A stretch of 64,000 nucleotides of DNA from Seriola aureovittata (lineage: Eukaryota > Chordata > Actinopteri > Carangiformes > Carangidae). The stretch is from positions 19,548,353 through 19,612,352 of the forward strand of contig NC_079383.1 of the NCBI RefSeq assembly GCF_021018895.1, in the 5' to 3' direction. The notes below the pieces were generated by a model, which had not been told where the DNA came from, made no database searches, and saw only the letters and a list, made by a program, of their open reading frames with translations. Below are positions 52,899 through 63,222 of this stretch, piece after piece; the stretch's first letter is position 1; the number at the start of each line of letters is the position of its first letter. Position numbers and translations under genes: made by a program.

Positions 52899-53048
52899 CT
52901 CTTTAGTTGCAGAGGGAAAACATTAACGACCACATTTATTCTTTCAGCAATTACAACTACATTTTCACGGTCATTCCCGTCTCCTACTGGCAAGCATGAC
53001 TTTAAGTTAATAATATCTCTAATTATCTTAGCTGCATTGCTTCCTCCA

Positions 53049-53990
53049 GATAGATAGATATCATTGTCTTTATTAATCCCAATGGGAAATTGCAGGCCTA
53101 CAGCTATCGTCTTGTATTAGCATGGTAAGGGGCTTAATTTGAATTGCACAGATGAGATTAACCACAATATAGATTTTTTCGATTGACTTTATTGTCCACC
53201 ACAGTGGAAATTTATCTTCGTACATAAAAAAATATTTAAATGTCGCATAACACAACACAACATTAAAAACATACAACATATACAATAGACAATGGTCCGA
53301 AACGAAGCAGGAAGCAGCAGATAGCTCACACCAGAGAGCAATGTTATAAAATACCAAGTGTTCCTTCATGCAGTCATTTTATATTCAATATTCAATGCCC
53401 CTATGGTACAGGCAATACAAAAAATGTTGTATATGTTCTGGCCGGGCCTTGGAGCCTTGAATCAGCAGCCTGTATTGGGTTTAGAAAGTACCACAAAGGA
53501 TACCAGTGGTGGGAAAAGAGATATTCCTATCCTTTACTTACTAAAAGTACTTATATCACACTGTAAAAATACTCCAGTACAAGCTCTGCATTTAAAATAA
53601 AACAAGTAAAAGTATGTAAGTAAAATGTGAAGTGTTTTTTTCTGAGATCTTGTGAATGATATTCAAAGAATTAACGATTAAATTAAATTATCATAATGCA
53701 ACACACAGAATTCCAGATGAGGTCAATTTATTCTACTCACAAAAAGAAACCCCAAAAACAAAAGTTATACAAATAAATGATTAAATAATCAAGTCATTAA
53801 AGTAAAAGTATTGTCATGGTGGAGTGTGGAGTATGAATTCAGTCGTCTCGCAGCCTGAGGGAAGGAAGTGCTCTGAAGTCAGGTGGTGCGGCGGCGGCTG
53901 CAGCAGGGTGAACAGGCTGGGCTCGGTGCTGTTTTAGTGTCCTTTGGACTCAGCTCTACAGATGTCATTGATGCTCAGGGGACGGGCACC
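53049..53990 (-). repeat. Cluster of retroelement 3'-end remnants
   Basis: gatagatatcattgtcttta with aatcccaatgggaaattgc, gactttattgtccaccacag, and at 53,840-53,990 cagcctgagggaaggaag and gctcaggggacgggcac all resemble reverse-complement pieces of a common fish retroelement. The AAGTA-rich repeat at 53.5 kb interrupts the cluster. No intact frame remains. Confidence 0.4.
53495..53635 (+). repeat. Copy of the AAGTA-rich dispersed fish repeat
   Basis: It opens accagtggtgggaaaagag, followed by cctttacttactaaaagtac, a gtaaaaatactccagtacaa block and aacaagtaaaagtatgtaag. This is the clearest member of the family in the window. Confidence 0.6.
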
Positions 53991-54082
53991 GATTGTCTTA
54001 TTTTAATCAATAAAACACCAATGATTTCCTGTTAGAGCCACAGAATAATCGTGGACGGAGGCGTCCTCTGGTTGCTGCAGCA

Positions 54083-54083
<1 letters not shown>

Positions 54084-54133
<50 letters not shown>
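54084..54133. repeat. (CA)25 microsatellite
   Basis: This is an uninterrupted AC run between cagcag and gccac. Confidence 0.97.
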
Positions 54134-54135
<2 letters not shown>

Positions 54136-55355
54136 CACTATCTGTCTGTCTTGCTCTGGTCACATCAGGTTATTAACAATACATTTTTCAGGATTCAAGA
54201 AAAAAACAAAAACAAGAATACCATCCTCCCTTCTCTGAAGCAAGCTGGAAAAAAAGGTATTGAATAAGACTTCCTCTGGTTCCAGGTAATGTATTGTGTA
54301 ACCGTGTTCCTCTGCCTCTCCCGTCTGCCTCTTTGTACTCCTTCTTTTTACACCACATTGTCTGGGATGTGGATGTCCGGATATGTTGAAAGTACACTCA
54401 GTTATGTGAGTAAGCTCTTATTCATACCACAGAGAAAAATGGGGCAAAGACAGTGTCCACCAGTGCTCATGTTCAGCTCAGCGTTTATTCCTTCCCTTTC
54501 TTGATTTTCTAGCTGCCCGGACTGGTGCATCACATTGAGCAACTTAATACATATAAACACACATTTTACCTCTCTGTGAATTTCAAAGGCCTGCTATAGC
54601 TGGAGGACAATAAGCTCATGAGCATGACTTTAAATTCCCAATTTGCCAAACAATAAAGATCCTGCTGATTCAGTGACTCCCTTCAATCAACATTTGATTG
54701 AGAGGTTTGCCTCATTGATCTGATGGTTCCCAGAGGAGACTTTTATTTCTGCTGATGCCGGGGAGCACACACGATATTAGCCATTCTGTTTGGTTTCAAA
54801 CAAAACATCCTTCTGTGCAGGCTGGATTATGGTTTACAGCTTTTTTTTTCATTAAAAGATGAAACGGTGTCTGATTGATGGTATATGAACATCATCGACG
54901 TGTTCATCAAAATTTATCAGAGCACAGAAAGTTCAGGAATTAAGCTCTTTGATATATTTATAAAATGAATATCAAATAAAGATGTTTATGGGCACACACT
55001 CATAAACACAAGGTGACTCACAGAGTAGTGAGAGCTGCTGGTGCCGGAGCTCAGATTCCTTGTGTTTTACTGCCCTCCGTTGCCGCATAAGTTAAAACAG
55101 ATTGTTCCTCAGCCAGTGATTCAGACACTATACTTTTATTATAGTACCGCCACATCTATGACGAATAAGGGAGAGAGACAAAAACAAGACTCCTTAGTGG
55201 TGTCAAACAATACTGTCACTTATCATTTTCACAAGCTGGAGAGCTTAAAGAAAACATTTCTTACTTGTTTTTATGCATTCTATGTATTTATTTATATTTT
55301 TGACATTTTTTATGTTCATTTAAATTTCTTTCACGTGAACCACTTGGTGCATGTG
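54134..55355. other. No gene seen
   Basis: No exon or clear repeat can be supported. Confidence 0.5.
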
Positions 55356-55425
55356 ATTTCTTTGTTGTGAAGCACTTTGAGCTGCATTTCTTGGATAAAA
55401 GGTGCAATAAAATGAAATGAAAATG
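55356..55425 (+). mobile_element. Short LINE-like 3' tail
   Basis: The block gaagcactttgagctgcatt, followed by aaaaggtgcaataaaa and A-rich repeats, resembles the 3' ends of fish non-LTR elements. Only the tail is present. It abuts the inverted-repeat pair at 55.5-55.8 kb. Confidence 0.45.
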
Positions 55426-55479
55426 AAAACAAAAAATTGTCTTCATTTAATTCAATGTATAAAACAAACAAATTCAAAC

Positions 55480-55578
55480 ACTGCAAATGCACACAACACA
55501 ACCAAACACTGAAACGCGCTGCGAGTAGCTCCGACGACAACGGAAGTGTTTCCAGGGGACACACAAAAAAAAGATGAA
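55480..55578. repeat. Left arm of a ~100-bp inverted repeat
   Basis: The reverse complement of this arm matches 55,672-55,780 over most of its length, sharing tgtgtcccctggaaac, ggttgtgttgtgtgcat and tttgcagtg. The arms are separated by about 95 bp. Mismatches, including at CpG sites, suggest an old event. Confidence 0.8.
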
Positions 55579-55671
55579 CCTGGCTGGGACACACTTCTAC
55601 GCACACACATTGTTCAGTGCTTTTAACTATAAAAGTCAGAGAGCATTGAACAACAAGTGCATCCCAGTCGT

Positions 55672-55780
55672 GTTCATCACTTTTTTTTTTTGTGTGTGTC
55701 CCCTGGAAACGCTTCTGTTGTCCTCTGTGCTACTTGCGACGCGTTTCTGGATTTGGTTGTGTTGTGTGCATTTGCAGTGC
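55672..55780. repeat. Right arm of the ~100-bp inverted repeat
   Basis: This is the partner of the arm at 55,480-55,578. The sequence continues to the right with a T/G-rich stretch ending tgagctctcagggccactgt, which looks like the end of a dispersed element. Two copies of one short element inserted head to head is the simplest explanation. Confidence 0.8.
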
Positions 55781-57944
55781 ATGTGTTGTGTGTCCAGTTG
55801 ATGATGTTTGTCTGAATTTGTTTGTGTGTTGTCTGTTTGCATGTGTTTTCTTAGGTTGCAGTGTGTTGAGCTCTCAGGGCCACTGTACTAATCTACTATC
55901 CAATACTACCCAGAAGGTCTCTATCATTTATATATTTGATATAGAGGCAGAATACCAGTAATATCTCATTTTACTCGTGTCTGTGTCGAGTGAGCTGAGT
56001 GATGCAAGTTTACAGACCGCATACTGCAATATCTCAGAATTAGTTATCCTGACATATGAAAAGTAATATGGTAAAAGTTCTAAATGTTATAGGTAAAGTG
56101 AACTGATAGCACACTTTCCAACATCCGGAGTTACAATCTATCCCACAGTGCATCTCTCTAAACGGAAATGTTCTTTGCAGGAATTGCAAGAATGTCTGTA
56201 TGAGTGGAGCTTGTTTCTCCCTCTTTTGCTCTGGGATGTTTCCCTCAGTTGCAGCGGCCTGGGATTCGGAGCGCGGTTTTTCGTGAGGAGTGAATTCTTC
56301 AGACAGCTGGAAAATCAAAGTGGAGGGTTAGTGATCGAATGAGCCAACGCTCAACAACGAGCAGCTGCCGAGGTGCCAATGATCGATACACTCCTCAGCT
56401 GTAACTACAGGCAGGCTGCATGTGTGCTCTTAAACTTTAAAACTACACAAACAACTCAACTGCATGCACGGTGGGGGGGGGGGATCCTTTCAGCTTCTTC
56501 ACATCTGTAAACACCTTTCTTTAAACAAATTGAAAAGCTGCTGGATTCGGATGAAACTGCTGCTCGGATGTTAAGCCGAGGAAGCGACCCCCCCAGGGAG
56601 GCACAGACCTTTCATTTGACCTGGATTAAATATTGATGGCCTGCGATGATAGAGAATAGAGCATGAATTTCTATGTCACAGCAAGTGAAGCGGGTCAATC
56701 CTTTGTAAATGAACTTAAAGAAAAGGAATTTATTTATGTATGTTTGTCCCACGCCCTGAGACGAGTCGTGAAACGTCCATTTAGAAGTGAAATGTTAATC
56801 AATATTGATGCATGTGTCTATTTTTTTTTTTCTCCCCTCTGTAACCCCTCCCCCCGTGTCGGCCATTAGTGAGGCTGTGAAAGCACGCAGGCCGCTCTGA
56901 CACAGTTGCACTAAAAGTTAACCTTTAAATCTAATTAAAACTCCAGACGAGGAAAAAAAAAGTTCCCGCCTTTGAGTGATGTGTGATTAGCAAAATCTGC
57001 CAGCAAATTAGTCAAGTGAAGCAGACATAGATTTATCCCGCATCCATGCTGCTTGTCAGGAAGCCGGGATATTGAAACCGACAGAATCACAGCAGAGACA
57101 CAAAAGGGATTGTTATGCATAATGAATAATCTACAAGGAAACTGGGATTTAATGATTATTCAAGTCAGTTGTTTTGTAGTTCTATTGTTTCACATGATGT
57201 GGCGGGAACCACAAATTCAGAGAAACAGGATCGGAAGTGGGGGAGTTTTTTCCGAGTTAAAAAGTCATTCTTCAGTGTTGATGTTTCCCTTAATTATAAC
57301 CAAACATGAAGTTGCTGCAGTGGCCAGAAGAACAGGGAGGTGCTGGGTAAATAATAGGTGTTCATGTTAGCAGTCATGTGAACGGTGAGTGCTCAGTCTT
57401 CTTTCCCTGTGTGAGCAGGAGTTGCTGTGATGTGGGATTACACTGACATCTAGTGGAGGATGGTTGCACTTGCACTTGAGTTTGCAGCAGTCAGTTATTA
57501 AAGCCAACTTACTGTTCACACACAAGACCAGTTGTGTTAGATGCCTGTAATGCTGAAACCCAACATAATAAATCAGTGGCTGTAACTACTTAGCACAAAT
57601 ATATATATAAAATATGTATATAAAAAACATAACATCTGTCTCTCACAACGTGCTCTCCTATTTGCTTCCCATTAGAGGTCACATTGTTCTGAGATTTGAA
57701 CTTGTGTAAAACTTTTTATAGTTAACAGCTGCCAGCCTCAGCGGCCGACCTTCACAGGCTGTGATCTAACCGGCGCTGGGCGGCGAGATGCTCTGCTGGA
57801 GGTGACACAGCACTGTGATGAGAGGGGAGGTCTGTTGGGATTGTAATTATTGGTGGGGTTTTTTTCCCCTGTTGAACAGGTTTGATAAAAGATGTAAAGA
57901 TGTCAGATGTGAAACATTCTGACTCAAAAAGACAAAAGACAAAC
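55781..57944. other. Intergenic flank beyond the adgrg2-like 3' end
   Basis: It contains a poly(G) run near 56,471 and a GC-richer patch at 57,735-57,830. No coding exon can be supported. Confidence 0.5.
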
Positions 57945-58877
57945 TGGACAGGTAATAAGTTGAAGGTTTATTATCTTCTCTTTCATGGCATGCACATGTC
58001 CTTCCACAAGGACATTTAGTCAAACCTGTACAGGAAAATCCTCACTCTTCACACCATAAACATCTCATGACTCTAACATCAACACTGTGCTGTAGCAAAA
58101 TAAAGCAGTATCTCATATTAAAGGAGGACTACATCCTCAAATACTCTTGTTAAGATCAAATTCTGATCACTTTGTTAATATTGGCACATTTTCCTTCAAT
58201 CCATTTTGCCCCTATTAAAAGCTGGAGAATCCTTTCAAAGTGCCAAATTGACTCTTCATTGAAAATGTAAAAAGGTAAGTCCATGCAGCATCAGAAAAAA
58301 AACAATGTAAATATCTTCTTTTCTCCTATTTATGTTCAGAAAGAAGAGAAATCCACCAAAAAAAAATTGCAAAATAGCTTCACAATGTTGACAGAGTCTG
58401 TTCTAGGCTCCTAATGAAATGCAACTTTGTATTTTTAACATGTACATACACGACCTTTTTTTTAGACTGAAAAAAATGTTAATATCATACTTAATGTTTA
58501 CAGAAATAATTCTAAGAGCTTTGAAATAAACTTGACAGTCTGCTGAAAGTCGCAGCTGTAACTGTGAAATGATTCATGTGTTCAGTCAGAAATACACCTA
58601 CTGTACATTTACCACTTCATATATTCTACTGGCAATGTCGAAATGGTGTCAAGTAACACTTTTCACTACAGGACCTTCAGTCTCACCTCTCCTCGGCCGT
58701 GTTCCTGTCCATCGTTTCATCATCTTGTGATTTCTTTGAACCCCGTGAGGAACCACTCCTGTGATTACTGCGTTTTTGTTTACTCCATCTGCAGGAGAGT
58801 GCTAATCTCTGTCTGTCATCTCGGCCCTCTCCGAGTAGATAATTACTGTCATCACAAATGAACGCTTGACACAGTTG
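57945..58877 (-). other. adgrg2: 3'UTR of the adgrg2-like gene
   Basis: AT-rich sequence follows the stop codon without another good donor or coding frame. It runs to an AATAAA hexamer on the minus strand at 57,972-57,967. The extent is inferred from that signal; earlier polyadenylation is possible. Confidence 0.6.
57967..57972 (-). terminator. Polyadenylation signal AATAAA of the adgrg2-like gene
   Basis: A canonical AATAAA on the minus strand lies about 0.9 kb past the stop. Cleavage would fall near 57,945-57,955, in the T/G-containing stretch just downstream. Confidence 0.5.
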
Positions 58878-58963
58878 TCAGGCCTCGCCTTGTGGTGACA
58901 GAGTTCGTCTGTGGAGCTCGTTGAGGACGACGTCGCTGTTGTATCCCTCTGATATTCCGCTGT
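58878..58963 (-). CDS. adgrg2: adgrg2-like exon N (C-terminus and stop, residues 604-631)
   Basis: Acceptor tgtttgcag; the frame closes at TGA (58880-58878). The last residues are SGISEGYNSDVVLNELHRRT and then LSPQGEA. The tail after helix 8 is about 85 residues, shorter than I recall for mammalian ADGRG2, and I do not recognise this ending. The start by phase and acceptor is firm; a rarer longer isoform is possible. Confidence 0.78.
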
Positions 58964-61900
58964 CTGCAAACACAGAGGCTGTGGGGGACGAACACAGAAA
59001 CACATCAATAGTGGCGTTGTCTGTGTGTATGTGAGCGCGTGTCAATTGTATAAAAGTGCAAACTCAAACACTGTAAAAATACCACTGCTGTTGGTGCCAT
59101 CGCTGATGACGGAGGAGCTTCGAGAGGTTAAGGGCCGAGGGACGATCGGCGCAGTGACCGACAGATTCCTGTTGTTCTGGGTGGCTGTTCGACTCCAATC
59201 TGCACAAACATATATAACCAAGCTTATGTGAGTTTGTAATTGGCAGATTTATCGATGGGAAGGTATTCACATTGACATCCATTGATATCAATATCAATTA
59301 ACAGTCAATATTAATGGATTCGTTTCTTTGTCTGACTTGTCCTTTAAGTTCTGGAACTACATTTCCCATAATGCTTTGGGAGAGTTAGTGAGTGACACTA
59401 AGTGGCTGCAACTTGAGCAACATTTATGTGTTTACCATTGGCAAATTAGCGCCACTAAATGTACGCTGCATTAGCTATTAGCAGTTCCTCTTTATAATGT
59501 ACAGGCAACTATCATTTGTTTACTTCGATACTGAGGAAAACATAACAATGTGATGATTCTCAGGCAAGTTCTGAAGATATAAAAAGCATCTTTATTTTCA
59601 GTGACATCTATGGTGATTCATGGACGCTTACTGCCGAAGGACATTGGAGATAATTACATCATCGGAAAATGTGAGTGACACTGAATCTAAAATTATGTGC
59701 ATCATATCTACGTGTTCAGATTTGACAAAGTTATGACTCAGAAAAGTCAAAAGTTCAATGTCTGATGCAAATTGGTTGGCAATCAGGCACTAAGTGCTGT
59801 AAAGTACCTTCCCTGAATCCATAAGTAGTCACGGTCTCTGCACCCGCTCCAACTGCTGACCGCGTCAATACTGGGGCCAAATCAGCAGGCCAAACTACAA
59901 TAAGCTGCTTTTAAAAACACCGGCGTGTACCAGTACCTTTCACCTCATGCAGTATATCTGGCTCGCAGTTTGAAAACCCCAGGCCCTAATGTGTCCAATT
60001 ACTTTATCCGAGGTATAAAAGGACATTAAGGTGCCCACCTGAGTTTTCAGGCAGTCGCAGTCTCCCACAGCAGAGATACGTCCTCCACTGCCTGCGGACG
60101 TTCTCTTTCACAGCACAGTGGAAAACAAAGACAAGGAAACCTATACAGAACAAGTTAAACGGTAAAATAATAGCATTTTGGACACATTTATCATGCAGAT
60201 TGTGATGCAGAATCACACATGTCTCACCTTGCAGAGAGTTGAATATGGAGAAAAGGTAAACAAAGGGTAAGTAGAGCGGTCCCCAGGCGAACAGGGCGAA
60301 CCCCCAGGTGAGGCCGAGCAGGATGGAGAGGCCGGCGATGCTGCGCAGGTCAGTCATCAATCCCCGGTTAGGAGACTGGTTCTGAGGGTTCTGCCTCTTG
60401 ATCCGGGCCAGCTGGACCATAACGACGATGAAGACCAGCAGGCACAGAACAAGGATCAGGAGGAAGTAGGCCACCACGCCCACGTAGAAGGCGACGTTAT
60501 TACGCAGCCAACAGCTACAGAGGGAGACGTACAGGAGTGTGTTACATGGAAAGATTTGCATTACTTTCTCTATTACAGTCTGGTTAGGAGAACATTTAAA
60601 TGAAAGAAAAATAAAACAGAAAAAATCAAACAACCGTATTTACATAAAGGTAGTTAAGATTTAAATGTAACTTACAAGTCATCTGAAGTGCCATTTGTGT
60701 ATTTTCCATATGTAACCAGACCATAGTTGTCTTTGTCTACCGATAAGGTAATGATCACCACAAGAAGAGGAATACCTGCACAAACCAATAAATAGAAATA
60801 TGTGTTTCAAAACCAAATTTTAGAAGTGCATTAAGATTATATATTGCCTTCCTATAACTAAGCATTTTGGAGTTCAGGTTTAAAGTACCTACCCCAGCCC
60901 ATCAGTGTGAACTTGAGCATGTATCTGCTCAGGTAAGGAGTGAACACCTGGATGATGCTCAGGTACATGTGCAGGGCCTCCAGCCCGGCCCAGGTGAATG
61001 ATGTCAGCAGGAAATAGTGCAGGAAGAAGGCGGTGCTGGTGCACAGCCCGACCGCCGGGTAGAGCACCAGCCAACCGTCCAGTAAGAAGACCAGGTTGAG
61101 GAGGAGGAGGGAGCAGCAGAGCTGGACCAGGATCTTGGCGGGAATATCTCGCAGCAGTTTTCTGCAAAGACAGAGTTTTCTATTTATTTATTTTTTAAAA
61201 CTACAGGGAATAGAAATGTTTTTTTTTTTAATTTTCAATGTGTATAAGATTTAAAATGCTACATGCGCCTGATGAAGCTCAGATTGAAGTAATCTTGGCT
61301 TTGTAAAGAGGTGGATCCTTACTCAAATGAAAGGTATGTCAGTAAGGTGACGGCAAGAAAAATAGCAGAGATTCCACAGCCGATGTAGGTGATGAAAGTA
61401 AGAACTTGTGCCTGTTGATGGTCAGTTATTCCTCCTCGGGACAAATCCTGTATTGAGAACAGGGTACAGACACAAATATACAAACAGTGAAGACATATTG
61501 TACAACTGTACAACAACAAGATCAGGTCACTTGTCCTGAAACTAAGGCTGTTAATTTCACTTCCTCATTTGATAAATAAATGCAACAATTCTGATTTCAA
61601 AAATAATCTATATTGACACATGGACACTAACCAGCAGTATTGCAAATGAAGTGAGATGGTTGCAGCTGCAGGTTGTTTCTTCTGGTGTAGAATTGACAAC
61701 AAAGCAGCCGGCAGAGCTCCAGCCTCCTCTATCACCTAAACAACAGAAACACCACAAACAGGAATATTCATACCTGTGGCAATTTGGCTCTCAACCAGCT
61801 CGATTTGGTATTCATGTGCTCACCATTCAGAGTGAAGTCCCAAAAAGCACAGGAGGCCACAAAGTTCCCCTGCAAACCAAGAGCAAAGTCTGAGTAACCT

Positions 61901-63179
61901 TTTACAGCTGATTTTAATGGATGCCTTTCATTTATTTGCAGCTAATTTACAATTAACCTTTTATTTTGAAAGGTTCACTGAAAAAATGCCAGATTTTATT
62001 ATGTTTATAAATGACAAAAGGTTTTATTGTTATTACAGTCTCACTGTGATTTTACAATGTTACAACTTTATAATTTATGAAGACTGGTTTATTGCTATGG
62101 ACTTAGTAAACAGGGATCCTCATATTAAATAGTAAATAATGCAATCCATGTCCAGAAGGCGTTTTTTTATGAGAATACTAAACCAGCTAAGTCTTTTGGT
62201 CTCATCCTGGCAATTACTTGTGGCATTTCAGTTATGACATGATTCTATTTTGTATAAATTGGCTCATGAAGATAATCTTAATTTTAATGTGCACACTCAC
62301 GTGTATTGGGTTGATGTTTCGGATGGTAAACTGAATGTCCTCAGTCAAGTTGCTTACTGACAAATTGGCAACACTGGAGCCCAGAACTGGACTGACAAGG
62401 GTGTTGTTATCTAATGCAGCATCCTGCGCAAAGACAAGCACAAGCACATTCCTGCACTGTAATTAATATTTTATTACATAATCTTTTGTCATAACTGTAT
62501 CCTTTTCTTAAAGGCAAATGTTGGACTTCATTGAGAAAAGTTGCTTATAAATCATTAAATGAACACCAGTAAATATTTCTACATCCTGTAAAACATTTTT
62601 AAGCGACAACTGAAGACAAATCTGGATCTGACAATGGGAGAGTACCTGGAAAAAGGAACTTTTGGTGTAGAAAGTGAATTGGACCCTGCTCGCCTGTTGT
62701 TGCTGCTCAGGACTAAGTCCCGCAGTGAGGTTGGAAGGCAAGAATACAGACCCCAGAACGGAACCTGACCTCTTGGACCGGGACCTGCTGAGAGCACGGA
62801 GCTGGAAAAAAACAAAAGGTTAACAAATGGTTACTGCAATAGTTGTGTGATGCTTTTGAAGACACTTTGAAGTGTAGCCTTGTCAACATTAGATGTACTA
62901 CCGGTGGTAAATTTGTGCCGCAGATATTAATCTTTCTACCTTTTTGTAGAATCTTATTCTGTGCTACCTGGACGTTATCAGTGTTGAAGATGTTGACAGA
63001 TGTTGCTGGAAAGTTGGTCCCATCCACTGTCCTGACTGCCAGAACCAATGAATTTGAAGAGAGGATCCCTCTGCCGCCATTGACAACCAGTTTAAGACCC
63101 AGATTATCCACCATTCGAATCAGCCTGTCAAGGGGAAAGATGGCAAAACATTTTACAAAACTCACATATGCGTGTAAAC

Positions 63180-63222
<43 letters not shown>

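Noticed and set aside
57443..57456. Possible CTCF motif on the minus strand (CCACTAGATGTCAG)
   Set aside because: It mismatches the core at a key G; more likely part of a dispersed repeat.
60889..61167. Alternative minus-strand frame (Pro/Leu-rich) over exon I
   Set aside because: It is a shadow frame of the real TM2-TM4 coding exon, produced by its high GC content.
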